The notes beneath the pieces are model-generated. The model saw only the letters and a program-made list of their open reading frames with translations, had not been told where the DNA came from and did no database searches. Made by a program: the position numbers and the translations under genes. Shown one piece after another: positions 1 through 11,702 of a DNA stretch of 64,000 bases. The first letter of the stretch is position 1. Every line of letters starts with the position of its first letter. Source of the stretch: Circinella umbellata (Eukaryota > Mucoromycota > Mucoromycetes > Mucorales > Lichtheimiaceae); the NCBI GenBank assembly GCA_025093555.1, contig JAIWNF010000064.1, positions 186,001 to 250,000 on the forward strand. Reading direction: 5' to 3'.

Positions 1-1917
1 AAAAAAAAATTGATTATTAAAGGAAGAACAAGAGCAATGGTTATTAAAAGAAATGGGAATATATTTATTATGATTTTTATTTTCTAGGCTACTGAAGCTG
101 AAGAACCAGGAAGTGTGGTCTATACACAACGTAAATGGCGTAGAGCAAGAAATGAAAAGATAGCATTAGAATCTCATTCTTCTAAAGGCATGGCTGGTAA
201 ACAATTTTTTTTTCGTATTGCAAACGAGAGATGGATATAATGAATGAATTGTGGAGACTAAAAAGTGTTATTATATTGTATTATGAATAGGTACCAACCG
301 ATGGGATGAACAAATGATAACAATACATAATGAAACAGAAGCAACAAAATTACTTTTCCATCAATATGAACCTCATTTAGTAGCTGCTGATGCATATAAT
401 TATCTTGTGTAAGTTTTTTATTTATTTATTTATTTTACATATACACCCCTTCCCTTCTCTGCCTCACATCTCTAAATACGGTGAATTGTTCAGAAAAAGC
501 TCATTTTGATAACATTTGTTAAATTTTTTTTAGGGTTTGGGATTGGAAAACATCTACACCATTAAGTGTCATTGATAATCGAAATCCATCACATAGTCAA
601 ATTACTGATATGAAATTTATTAATGAAGATGACGTTGCTCTTTTATTGATAGCTTCAGGTAAAACATTAATTTAGCGTATCAATAAAAATGATGAGAGAG
701 AGAGAAACAGAAGGAAGGAATGACAATTCAAAACAAACAAAAGACCATATACAAGTATATATCTTTACATATTGACTATATATGTATATATATAATAGAT
801 GATGGTGCCATTCGATTATGGAAAAATTATGACGGAGCGGATCAAGAAGATGCTCAACTTGTAAGTTCATGGAGAGCGTTAAAAGACATGGAAAAAAGTA
901 ATAGTCGCCAAAGTGGGTTAGTATGCGATTGGCATCAAGAACGAGGTCTATTATTCACTGGTGGTGATGCTCGTGTGATTAAAGTCTGGGATGCTCATCA
1001 AGAAATGTCCATCATGGTAAATACTTTTTTGTTTTTGTTTTTTGAGAAAGTAGGGTTAGGAAAGAATTCATTAGTATAAGTTTTTTTTTATTAATTCACT
1101 TGGAAAACAACAATTAGGATATTGCTACTCAATCCACAGGCTGTGTCACAAGTATAACGAGCGATCAAATGCGTGGAGATATTATTGTTGCAGGATTCGG
1201 AGATGGACTTATTGGAGTTTATGATCGTCGCATGAAACCTACTGCTGCGTAAGTTTTGGATTTTTTTTTTTTTGATGATGATTCTATATAAAAATTTTCT
1301 TATATGAATATATTTTTATATTGTAAATCTGTAGAATGGTACAACGATGGGATGAACATAAAGCTTGGATTACTGGTGTACATCTTCAAAGAGATGGTAA
1401 TCGAGAATTAGTCTCGGGTGGTTTCGGTGGTGATATCAAAATATGGGATATTCGAGAAACGTCATCTCTTCGAACTATTGAAGCACATACACATGCAGAT
1501 ATGACTGCATTAGCAGTTCATGATCATAGTCCCGTTGTTGCTAGGTAAAAAAAAATACCATTATTAAAAAAAAGACGTAATCCGGTGAAACATAACTTTT
1601 TTACTAATATCAAATAAATAAATTATAATACAGTGCTGGAGATGACCAAATAATTAAAGTCTGGAATATAAATGGTGGTCGATTATCTACTATACGACCT
1701 TCGTCTGGATTTTTGGGACAACGAAACTCGTTTACCAGAGCTCTTACATTCCATCCTAATCTTATGGTCATGGGGGCAAGTGGTGATGATGGTTCAATAA
1801 CGGTAAGCCTTTTTCTTTTCTTTTTTTACACCCAATACATTATAATGTCTAAACGTTTTTTCTCTTTTCATTCAATTTACTAAATAGCTTTATCGATCAC
1901 ATAATATTACATCTTAA
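1..1917 (+). CDS. KOG1: Raptor/Kog1-type TORC1 scaffold, C-terminal WD40 part (5'-partial)
   Basis: This is the 3' end of a gene that starts upstream of the window. Exons that join in frame are 88-196, 291-408, 534-658, 799-1016, 1118-1248, 1335-1544, 1634-1802 and 1888-1917. Bases 1-87 hold intron and perhaps a small exon I could not place. The translation is a seven-bladed WD40 propeller preceded by a basic linker (KWRRARNEK). Blade signatures include DDGAIRLWKN, DARVIKVWDAH, GDGLIGVYDRRM, GGDIKIWDIRE and DDQIIKVWN. Their order and wording match the C-terminal propeller of Raptor (yeast Kog1, fission yeast Mip1). Raptor presents substrates to TOR kinase in TORC1 on vacuole/lysosome membranes. 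The caspase-like N-terminal and HEAT regions would lie outside the window. The last exon encodes only LYRSHNITS before TAA. Family assignment is firm; the exact left boundary is unknown. Confidence 0.9.
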
Positions 1918-3262
1918 AATCACTACTTTTTTTTTCTTTTTTCTTTATATACATTCCCTATACTATATATATTACTTCACTATCTACATTACAAACACAT
2001 GCACGCATATTATTGTTATATACACGTTTCGAATTCTATATATGTATACCATTATGCTTTTTCGCGTCGCTTTTACAACTTCAAATAAACTTAAACGTGT
2101 ATATATATATTTGTTTATCCAAATCAATCATTATTACTCCATGAACCAAAAAAAAAAAAAATTGGGTTTACAATTGTGTGATGGTTTCACAAGAAGGAAG
2201 AAAAAAAAACGTTTTCCCCATCCGCTCGCTCTTCCTCCCCCGCTCAAACAACGGATGAATTGAATTGTGCAATTTTACTTTATGAATTCGCAATGAAGAG
2301 TAACCAGATGAGGAATATTATTTTTCTTTTCTCTGGCAGTTTTTCCCATTTGGATAATGAGAAAATCAAAGGAAGAAGAAAAAAAAAGTAGTTACTACGC
2401 AACATTAAGATAAAGATAATTATCATGTGTGCATATTATGGTCACTATGGCGACACATACTTGCATTATCAGAATTACAAAGATAAAAAAAAAAGGGGGG
2501 TGGGGTTCGACCATCTCTTTTCTTTAAGAGAAACCTGCATCTTTATCAGATCATTCTATGTAAACATATATAGTTTATTTTTGTTTACCTGAAAAAAAAC
2601 ATGAACAATTGATGATTTTAAAAAACTTCTGCTTATTACATTTTGCTACATCTACATCTGTTCGCTATTGACAAAACAAACAAAGAAATAAGTTTGAAAC
2701 GAAAGGAAAAGAGAAGATGGTATTTTTGATAAAAAAAAACAAAAAGACCAGAATAAAAGTCAAAAAGTAGAAATTAACATCCTTTTAATAAACAATTGAA
2801 AAAGCATTTAAGTATAAAAGGTTGTTAATAATAATCATTGTATCAAATCGCCGCTACTTCTTTCGCCCCCCAAATTCCAACCAACCAAAATTTTTAATTT
2901 TGACACCCCCAACCTTTCTTTTTGTATTTAGAACTTCAAATCATCGGTAATCGGAATATACCTGGCAGAACTTTTCCCTTTCTATCCGTGATAGTCAAAT
3001 TTTTCCACGGGCAAAATAGTTAGTACAAGCATCGGGGCCTGCCATTTGTCTTTTTTTTTTTTTTACGGTTTTCTTATCTTTAACTTTTTCATTTGCTTAC
3101 TATCTTTTCTTTTTCTTTTTCTTTCTCCTTTTTTCTTTAATTCTATCTATATACGGTTTTATTCATACATAAACTTTCAAGTGTGAAATTATAAACCTTT
3201 ATATACCTACACTATTACAAAGAACCACATTGTCATTTCATGTATAGAATTTAAGTTTACCC
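1918..3262. other. Intergenic region between KOG1 and the SIS-CBS gene
   Basis: This 1.3-kb AT-rich spacer is full of homopolymer A/T and G tracts and shows no credible coding sequence. The last 250 bases (about 3010-3262) are pyrimidine-rich (T/C tracts), as is typical just upstream of fungal start codons, so the promoter and 5' leader of the next gene probably lie there. I see no specific operator. Confidence 0.5.
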
Positions 3263-4507
3263 ATGATTCTTACAACTCCTCCCAATGTCGTTCTTGACTC
3301 AGCCAATGTCCTCATGGACGAAGCACGCGTATTAAACGACTGCGCACAACGATTATGTAGTAATGAGACGTCACGACAAGGTTACCAAAAAGCAATTGAC
3401 TTGATGCTGTCAAGTCTTGAATGTGGTGGCAAAATTGTCGTAACTGGTGTTGGTAAATCAGGCAAGATCAGCGAGAAAATTGTTGCGACCATGTTATCTA
3501 CAGGTACCTCTGCTGCTTTTTTACACCCGGTGGAAGCTATGCATGGTGACTTAGGTGCAGTCAATTCCAATGATGTTGTCTTGGCTTTATCTTATTCCGG
3601 TAATACTGAAGAATTGATGCGGATAGTACCAAGTTTAAATCACCGTGGCGTACCTATTATTGGATTAGGTGGTAACTCAAAATCTCAATTGGCGAAAGCA
3701 TCATCTGCTTGGATTGATGCCTTTGTTCATCGAGAAGCTTCAGAAATTCCAGCACCTACTAGTTCTACTACACTAGCATTAGCTTTAGGTGATGCCATTG
3801 CATTGACACTGGCAAAACAGCGCAAGTTTACAACACATGGATTTGCATTAAATCATCCAGGAGGCTCTTTAGGTCGTCGGTTATTACTTAAAGTCAAGGA
3901 ATGTATGGTTCCTTCGCAAAAGGTGGCAGCTGTTGAAGCGAATGCATCTTTGGATGTGGTGATTATGGAAATGACAAGACATCCTAAAGGTGGAGGTGTA
4001 GTTGTTGTACGACCTGGTACAACAAAAACTAGTCATAATGGTCTTTTGACAGGACCAAACGGTAATAAAATTGAACAAGAACCATCTCCCCCTTCATCAG
4101 CAGCTTCAACGGATGATACAACAACCATTGGCTCTTCTTCTTCTAGTGAAGTAGGTGATAACGGTGGTGATAGTGTAGTCGATCATGGACCCGGTGTTAT
4201 GGTTTCGTCAACAACATCAAATAATAAGAACGGACATGTTATTGGTGTAATTACACATAGTAATATTCATTGTATTTTAAAGACGGCGGCTAGAGAATCC
4301 GTATTTGATATTCGTGCGTGTGATATTATGACGCCAGAACCAGTTGTTTGTTCGACAGAAGAACTGGCTACAGATGCCCTACGAGTCATGGTGGAAAAGA
4401 ATCCTTTAGGTAAAGAACTACCATTGTTACCGGTCATTGATGGTAAAGACAAACGTGGTACATGGTGTGGTGTTGTTACTCTTAAAGATTTACAAGAATT
4501 GTTTTAA
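3263..4507 (+). CDS. SIS plus CBS domain sugar-phosphate isomerase (KpsF/GutQ/KdsD family)
   Basis: A single-exon gene of 414 codons. Residues about 40-205 form a SIS (sugar isomerase) domain. It has the glycine loop GVGKSGK (62-68), the HGDLG motif (94-98), SYSGNTEE (110-117), the APTSSTT motif (164-170) and FALNHPGGSLGRR (194-206), all hallmarks of arabinose-5-phosphate isomerases. Two CBS domains follow: the first starts near 212 and the second spans about 352-414 with MTPEPVV. The first CBS domain is split by a low-complexity Ser/Thr/Gly insert at about 250-322. That explains why the protein is longer than the roughly 320-330 residues usual in bacteria. Bacterial members interconvert D-arabinose 5-phosphate and D-ribulose 5-phosphate for Kdo synthesis. 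Fungi make no lipopolysaccharide, so the physiological role here is uncertain; a pentose-phosphate role is inference. No transit peptide is obvious. Confidence 0.88.
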   Translation: MILTTPPNVVLDSANVLMDEARVLNDCAQRLCSNETSRQGYQKAIDLMLSSLECGGKIVVTGVGKSGKISEKIVATMLSTGTSAAFLHPVEAMHGDLGAVNSNDVVLALSYSGNTEELMRIVPSLNHRGVPIIGLGGNSKSQLAKASSAWIDAFVHREASEIPAPTSSTTLALALGDAIALTLAKQRKFTTHGFALNHPGGSLGRRLLLKVKECMVPSQKVAAVEANASLDVVIMEMTRHPKGGGVVVVRPGTTKTSHNGLLTGPNGNKIEQEPSPPSSAASTDDTTTIGSSSSSEVGDNGGDSVVDHGPGVMVSSTTSNNKNGHVIGVITHSNIHCILKTAARESVFDIRACDIMTPEPVVCSTEELATDALRVMVEKNPLGKELPLLPVIDGKDKRGTWCGVVTLKDLQELF

Positions 4508-6604
4508 AAAAAAGCATATATTTTTTTCTTTCTTTTCTCCTTTTTTTTTACCTACTATTATCTATTAACTATATTATTATTTTTACAATTTCATTCTCTT
4601 TCTCTCGCCATTCATTTCATTTTATCCTACATAGTCATTTTATATATATTCTAATCTCTTTTTTTTTTTCGTAAAAACACATCACATATATACACTCATA
4701 CGTCCTTCTTCTTTCCCCTTTTTATTTATTCTAATTACTTGCTTTGATTTCTTTTCTTTTTGTATACATCATTCTTTTTTCTTAAAAAAAATTATGATGA
4801 TATTATTCCCCAGTACTTTTTATATATTTATACATAAAGCTTCGTTTTTTTCTTAATGTTTTGAAACTTATTGCGCAAGACTGGAAGTTCTTCCTTTAAT
4901 AAGGCAATGACAAAACTTACCGAATTAGTAAGCTAGTGGTATTTTATTCGTCTTAATGTGTGATAGTTTATTGTGTAACAAAATATATTTGTTTGTCATG
5001 ATTATGAAATATCTTGATACGTACCAACAAGGTGCATAATCTTTTTTATCTTGATGTTTATTGTTACGTATTATTATTATTTTGCTACAGAAAATTAATG
5101 ATCGTATTTGGAATCATTATCCTTTTTCATAATGATATTATTAAAGAGAGATGAAGTGTCATACGGATAATTGTGAGCACGTTATATATAGTTATTATTG
5201 GTATATAGCCAGGGTGTAACATGAAAGGTACGTACATGTGTATCTCATCTCTCATAAAATCACCATAAGACCTCGAAAAACTTTTATTACAATTACGTGC
5301 TTCTTAATTTCCACTGTAACTGTTGAAGCTAATAATAGCCAGTAGCAGGGGCGTTAAATATGTGGCTCACGTCTTTTCGTTTCTCAAAGAATAACCATTT
5401 TAACATACGTAGAAAAATATAAATCTTTATGCATCGTTCATATTACAGTATTTGTGTCAACTTTTAATATGACGTTATGAATTCGAGTAGGTGAAAGGAT
5501 TTGACAAATGAGTTATTCTGTAACCAATAATAATTTTGAATTGAATACAGCTATTATATAATTAGAAAGTTAATTATGACATTGATCACTATAAAAAAAT
5601 TGTTTGCTCTATCTATCTTCGGGAAAGAAGTAGTTTAATATAGGTCCAGTAAGTTATGGGATCTTACATCGAAACCTATTCGATATATACTATCAATAAA
5701 TTACTATCGCTCAAAGAGTGATATAACAGCCGACTACATATAATTACTCTTTATACAGACTACGCGCATATATACTCGAAAAGATTCTTATGCACTATAA
5801 TTTCGTTGAAAGATTGAACATTGAAACCAATATAAACTTCCACTATGATTATGTATAATAGTGGTTGCTACAACACGTGTAGCGGGAAAGTATATATTAT
5901 TTACGATTGTAACTTTACAGCTTAGTTTTCAAAGCAATGCGGTTCAGCGGTAGTTGCAATCCACCACGGCTCTCTCCAAGTTATATTATTTTTACTCTAT
6001 TTTTACGAAGCGAAAAGTTACAATTCTTGAAGTTAAAGTTAACCGCTGCAGAGAAGGGATTCATGTAAATTCGTCAATTGTAAGTTGACACCCAAAAAGA
6101 ATTTAAAAGCTACAGTTCCTTTTTCTTTTTTTTCTTTTTTGCTCCACAGACATCTGTGCTTGCTCTTATAGTATGTGCTCTATTTTATTGTATAATTTCT
6201 GGCTTCACCAATCCTGTCAAAGTCTTTTTCGTTATCTGCCAAAACGGGTATACAATGCAAGTGGAATTTAATCTAATAAATTAGAATCAAATTTAGAATA
6301 ACTTGACAGTAAAATTCCGCTGATTTTCAAATCTTTTAATGGAAATGATCCCTTATGAACATTAGTTTTGGTAAACATCCAAAGTCCCTGCACCACAACT
6401 TTTACATTGCACTTCGTGTGTGACATGCGTAGATAATAATTGATAAAAAGGAAATTGTTTTAGAAACGAATAAAAAAATTACTTGTTATGTACTGACAGT
6501 GAGGTGATTTTTATGCCCTTTACTATCGGATTATTAATCAATTACAAATTTAAAAGAGGCTGAAGCAACCACCAAGTCTGAAATAATTATTTGCTTACGA
6601 TAAT
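4508..6604. other. Intergenic region, 2.1 kb, no gene seen
   Basis: The first 300 bases are pyrimidine-rich and probably contain the 3' UTR of the SIS-CBS gene. The rest is AT-rich unique-looking sequence with no ORF above about 60 codons that resembles protein. A short tRNA-like string near 5940 was examined and rejected. Confidence 0.5.
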
Positions 6605-6613
6605 TATATAAAT
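6605..6613 (+). promoter_or_regulatory. Probable TATA box of the P450 gene
   Basis: TATATAAAT lies about 65 bases before the chosen start codon at 6676, a plausible distance for a TATA element. The assignment rests on sequence and position only. Confidence 0.4.
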
Positions 6614-6675
6614 ACCAGCAGCCAAAAGTTATCAGTTTGAAACGATTTTATAAAGCTTATATACACAAAACAAAA

Positions 6676-9062
6676 ATGTCAGAGCAGTCAGTTTTATCTA
6701 ATAAATTATACAACAATAAATGGATCGAGAAGTTTATTACTTTAATCAGTGATACTACTGGTCTATCACATAGTGCCAGCGCAACAACAGCTGGTGTTGT
6801 AGTCTTTACAGCAACCATTCTATTTGCTTGGAAACAAGTAAGATTGACAAGAAAAAGAACTCCATTGGCTGGTATACCAGTTCCCAAAGGTGCCCTTCCA
6901 ATTGTTGGTATGTATGCAATAATCCTAACAATATAATTTTCATTTGCATTGACCCACGTATTTCTATTTCGTACTACATTTTTTGTTATTAAAAAAAGGA
7001 CATCTACCATTGATTGGCACTGATATTGCCGCAACGTTTCGCAAATGGCACAAAGAACTGGGTAAGATGAAAATTTCAATTACCAATGCTTAAATCTCTT
7101 TTTATTTACATATCATGTATTATTTTCAGGACCAATTTTCCGTATAAAGATGGGATCCAAAAATGTAGTCATAATAGGAGACCCTGTTTTAACTCAAGAA
7201 TTACTTGCTACTAAAGGAAAATATACATCAAACCGTCCAGATAGTTTTTCCGCACACGAGTTTGGACAAGGAATCCCCAAGTAACTATGGATCATAGATT
7301 ATTTGTTCATTAAGTAGTCAATGTTTTTTATTTACGTACTAAGCTTAAATACAATTATACGTTCTATAATAGGGGTATAGTATTAGGCGAAGCAAACAAT
7401 AAAAGATGGAATGCAGCGAGACGAATAGGTTTGTACACTAAAAAACAAATTATACATGTTCATACCACTGCAAGCTATCTTACTATCTTCAATAATTTCT
7501 TTTTTTTATATATATAGCTATCGACGCTTTAGGACCAAAAAGAACGGAAGAACAAACTCCAATACTTACTAAGGAAGCCGATGAATTTGTAGATTTAGTT
7601 GCTACTGGAGAAAATGTTAATCCATTACAAGCTCTTACTCGTGCTTCTCTTAATTTTATTCTTCTTACCATGTGCAATACACGTACAGCATCAATTGAAG
7701 ACCCTTTTTATAAACAATCTACTAACATAATTAATTCATTCATGGAAATTACGGATCCCAGTGGCGTGGTCAGCTTTCTTATCCCTTCGCTTCAAATTTT
7801 GGAGCCTCTAACTGGTGACCAAAAGAGAGTGAGGGATTTTTTTAAGCAAAAAAGCAAACCCTATTTTGAAAGCTTGATTGAAAAAGGTCTCAATGCTGAT
7901 GGTGATAACATGATAAAGGCAATGAACAATGAAATCAATCAAGGCAGGAGAGGAAACTATGATCAAATAATTCACATCGTTCGTAAGTTCACACATATCC
8001 AATTGACTGTCATAGTAATGGGCTGTAGCTACTAGACAGCACTTTATATTTAGTTTATGTAAATTAATTCATATAATATTATAATTAGATGACATGATTA
8101 TAGCCGGTACTGACACTACTGCGATTTCGATTACATGGGGATTTCTTCAAATTTCTACCAAACCAGATGTTCAAAAGAGAATTCAACAAGAAATTGATGC
8201 CTTTGTTAACAAAAACGGACGCACGCCACATTTTAGTGAAAGAGATGAAGTTCCATACTTAATTGCTGTACAAAGAGAATGCATACGATTAAGACCTACC
8301 ACAGATTTTGCTGTAACTCATATAGCTAATGAAGATTGTAAGTTATTTCTTTTCTAACAACGAGAAGAAAAAAAGAAGATACCTCCCAAGAAAACTTTCT
8401 TCTTTTCATTTGTTCATGTTATATGCTTACAATATATTACGTATGCATTACATTTATACAAATATATAGTTGAATGGCGTGGAAACTTTATACCAAACCA
8501 AACATGGTTCTTCCCTAATATGGTTGAAGCTCATCTGAATCCTAAAAAATATCCAAATCCTGAAGAATTTAGACCTGAACGTTTTCTTGATCAAGAAGAT
8601 ACGATGGCTTCTTCACTTCATCGAAAAGTGGAAGATCGCGATCAATTCAATTTTGGATGGGGAAGGTAAAAAAAAACAAACTGACTCACTGGTTTTCCTA
8701 GATTACATTTATTATATGATGAATAACAATTATTTTTTCAATCCCATTATAAATCTTCTAGACGTATTTGTGTTGGCACTCATTTAGTATGTATTAGAGT
8801 ATATAATCAAAGCAAAAACAAATATATATGGGTAAATACTCTACTAACTTTTTTGTTTGTTCGTTTATCTGTAATTTAGGCCGAAAATGAAATGTTCTAT
8901 GTTTGGGTGAGAACTCTTGCTAAATGCAATATCGTACCAGCTCGTGATGAAAATGGTAACGATGTTCCTGAGACATTGAAAACTGTCCAGGCTCATTCTG
9001 GACCTACAGTCACCAATCCTGCACCGTTTAATATTCGATTTGTTCCACGAAACAAACAATAG
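6676..9062 (+). CDS. Membrane-anchored cytochrome P450 monooxygenase
   Basis: Nine exons join in frame to about 539 codons: 6676-6907, 6999-7061, 7130-7280, 7373-7428, 7518-7982, 8089-8337, 8470-8665, 8762-8786 and 8880-9062. I start at the ATG of MSEQSV; the frame is open for 13 more codons upstream but without ATG. An N-terminal hydrophobic segment (about residues 38-55) should anchor the enzyme in the ER membrane, followed by the basic/proline-rich hinge RKRTPLAGIPVPKG. P450 hallmarks are all present: I-helix oxygen-binding AGTDTT (8101-8118), ExxR in VQRECIRLRP, PERF, and the haem loop FGWGRRICVG, whose Cys is the haem thiolate. The haem loop is split by an intron after GWG. Length is normal for a microsomal fungal P450. 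Substrate cannot be told from sequence; members of expanded fungal families such as CYP509 would be natural comparisons (from memory). Confidence 0.93.
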
Positions 9063-9997
9063 CAATAACTTTATCCTTAAATATTAGTAGCAATAAAAAT
9101 AAACATAAATTTACAACTATTATAACTGTTATTATTATTTGTACATACATTATACAAATTGTGTATAACAAATCATATAAAGTGTTTGATATTATCGAGT
9201 TCGGACGTTACCTTCAAAAATTGGCAAGACACCAATAGAAAGTGTTTGAATGAACCAAGCTAACAAGATCAACAATCTATGTGAAAAGTATTCTACTTAA
9301 AAATGCTACGTAACTTGATATTTTGAATTACGTGTGCAGTGTTATCACTGTTTATATATTTATAGTATTTACATAAAAATTCAAAGTACAAACTACATAT
9401 ACTAATCTATTTGTTCCTTTTCATGATGATTTGCTAATATCTTTATTTGAAGAAGGACAAAACTTTGTAGTAAAATATTCACACACAACACGGCTAAAAA
9501 TTGCATGCAATTACCTAATTCTCTATGAATATGAATTTATAGGCTATGAAATACCATGCTTCTCTATGAATATGTATGAAAAAAGACAACCATTCATTTT
9601 CATGGAAATAAATCCATGAATCTCTAATACAAAAATTAACGAATCTAAGTGACAATGTATGACTCTGAATGATACATGAATCTGCATAAAACTGAACAAA
9701 TATCTATATAAAAATATCTATGAATATGAATGAAAATGCATGCATACTTATACTTTGTGAACCCATGATCGTTTGACAAGAAGTAGTATTCCCACGCACT
9801 TCTTTTACTACTTTTCTCATTATCTCACATAGTTAATGACCCACAAAAAGAAAATTTTATTATTCAACGTGCCTATCATAATATAGTAAAAGTGGTCTCA
9901 ACAGTGTTATATCCGCAGTATAATGTATATGCTCATAAAGTAAAATATATATCATTTACGTAGAAACTAGACTATAAAACATCAATGGAACTGTATA
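9063..9997. other. Non-coding flank rich in short ATGAAT-like words
   Basis: No gene is seen. From about 9510 to 9760 the sequence is an irregular patchwork of ATGAATATG, CATGAATCT and CATGGAAAT words, suggesting a degenerate low-complexity repeat. Similar words resume at 10830-10950, on the far side of the inserted pogo-like element. Confidence 0.4.
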
Positions 9998-10804
9998 CAG
10001 TGAGTATTCGTTAAACCGGTACTCAATATATGTGAGGGTTTGTACCGGTTTAGCGAATTACCGGTTTAACGAATTGAAACGTAGCTAGTACTAATATGTA
10101 ATATACTGAAAAAATAACTAAGCTGTACGGATAAGATAAAAAAAATGATAGCTGATATAATGTATCTATGCTATTATGAGCTAATATTTTGGTGATAAAA
10201 ATGATATTAGTGTACAGTATTCGTCGAATAGTAACAGTTAGCCAGAGACAGGATTAATAAGGAATGTACAACAAAGTGTGTTTAAAATATGGACCATGGC
10301 TAGCGGTTGAATAAATGAGTAAAAATGAATTGTATCAACAACATAATTACATACAGTACTCAATGGTAATAAACAAGTACGTGACAAAGTTGAAAAAAAA
10401 ATACATACATACCCAGATAAGAAAGAAGAAAAAGCATCTGTGTGAAGTTGGTGAAAAGAGACACTGTTATCAACAAGGTGTTGAGAAGGCTTCTTTTGAC
10501 GGCAAGAATGATTTGTGTATTTTCAATTTCTATGGAAACAAAGTAGCCAACTGAAAAAAAAGCGAAGAACTGAGATGACGTTAAAGGAAGGCCGTGTCAA
10601 TAATGTTATCAATAAAAAACTGATATTATATGATATAAGAGAAAATAATACTATTATAAACCCGGTAAATATTTAAGAAAGCTCACCGGATACCGGTTTA
10701 GCGAATCACCGGTATTTTACTAAGTATATAAAAAATATTTAAGAGATACTACCGGTTTAGCGAAATACCGGTTTAACGAGCACCGGTTTAGCGAATACTT
10801 ACTG
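9998..10804. mobile_element. Non-autonomous pogo/Tc1-like DNA transposon (807 bp) with TA target duplication
   Basis: The left end is CAGTGAGTATTCGTTAAACC and the right end, read inverted, is CAGTAAGTATTCGCTAAACC. This gives a terminal inverted repeat of about 23 bp ending in GGT, with two mismatches. TA flanks the element on both sides (9996-9997 and 10805-10806), the target duplication expected of Tc1/mariner/pogo transposons. CAGT-type ends suit the pogo branch. Subterminal copies of ACCGGTTTARCGAA occur at about 10046-10075 and 10692-10795 in the inward orientation. The interior has no recognisable DDE transposase; the only ORF (10315-10554, 79 codons, Lys-rich) does not resemble one. It therefore probably depends on a transposase supplied in trans. 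A fragment of the same family lies at 62524. Confidence 0.85.
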
Positions 10805-10806
10805 TA

Positions 10807-11399
10807 AATCTGCTTATAAATAGGTAATGGATATGACTGAATATCTATGATTCTGCATAGATCTATGGATCTCCATGAACTGATACATTCATAGAAATTC
10901 ATGTCAATAGTGATCTTGCAGATTCATGGAAATACATTCATTTCTACTATTTATTTTAGCCGTGGTGTACATTCATCTGCTCCATTGATCTGGGAATTGC
11001 AATTGAAGTTTGAGGTGGAATAGTACTCATAGTTAAAGGCCAAAAGATACGTTACTATTAACTTGTGATCTGACACTATTCTAGCAGTACCGTTTGAAAA
11101 AAATTCCATAAAGCACTTTGTCCCTGAATGTTTTATTTTGATTATAAGCAGTACTTTATATATACATATGACTACTACAATAGCTATACAACTATATTTA
11201 TTTTGATGACTAGCAACAAGCATTACATATAAAGTTTGACAAGAAAAAAAATTACATGACTTCTATATTGTGTGTATCTTATTACTGTTGCTGTTGGGTG
11301 GGGAGGAAACAACTGGTATAAACACAGACATTTTAGATGCATGACACCATGAGACACATATAGATAACATGCTAAAAAAAAATGATGAGGTAGTGTCTT
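10807..11399. other. Intergenic, no gene seen
   Basis: AT-rich sequence. The first 150 bases continue the ATGAAT/CATGGA word patchwork interrupted by the transposon. The rest shows no protein-like ORF and probably includes the 3' UTR of the small secreted protein gene. Confidence 0.4.
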
Positions 11400-11702
11400 T
11401 TAATTGGAAACACAACAACTTGAAAAGTGCCATTGATAAAGACCAAACATATTTTCATATTCTGTAGAGTAACATGCATCATCTTCTTCATCATATATTA
11501 CACCTGGTAATACGCTTGGATCACAGCACTCTTCAGTACTTCTTGTAGGATCTTCTCCATGCATTGGGCAACGAAGCTCTGGATTATTTTCATCTTGTTG
11601 AGTTATGATAGTGGTAGGCATTGCATTGACCTTACGGTTGTTAAATGATATTGATAGTAGTAAAGATATGTAAATTGTAACAAGAAGTGAAAAATGTATC
11701 AT
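11400..11702 (-). CDS. Small secreted cysteine-rich protein, unknown function
   Basis: A single ORF of 100 codons read leftward. Residues 1-27 form a signal-peptide-like start: Met, a long hydrophobic stretch (FSLLVTIYISLLLSI), then a polar region ending in VNA, a plausible signal-peptidase site. The mature part of about 73 residues is acidic and has six cysteines spaced C-x13-CC-x16-C-x18-CC, with the final CC three residues from the end. An even cysteine number, two CC pairs and small size are typical of disulfide-stabilised extracellular proteins such as effectors or small cell-surface proteins. I recognise no named family. No intron signals interrupt it. That it is a real gene is supported by the signal peptide and cysteine pattern, but the length is short enough that transcript evidence matters. 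Confidence 0.6.
   Translation of the reverse strand: MIHFSLLVTIYISLLLSISFNNRKVNAMPTTIITQQDENNPELRCPMHGEDPTRSTEECCDPSVLPGVIYDEEDDACYSTEYENMFGLYQWHFSSCCVSN

Noticed and set aside
667..870. Reverse-strand ORF of 67 codons
   Set aside because: It is antisense to a KOG1 intron and exon.
2042..2263. ORF of 73 codons
   Set aside because: It lies in the 3' region of KOG1, is built from A-rich and T-rich runs, and has no protein character.
5938..5985. tRNA-Gly-like string GCGGTTCAGCGGTAGTTGCAATCCACC
   Set aside because: It resembles a D-arm, but no anticodon stem, T-loop (GGTTCGA) or matching acceptor stem follows.
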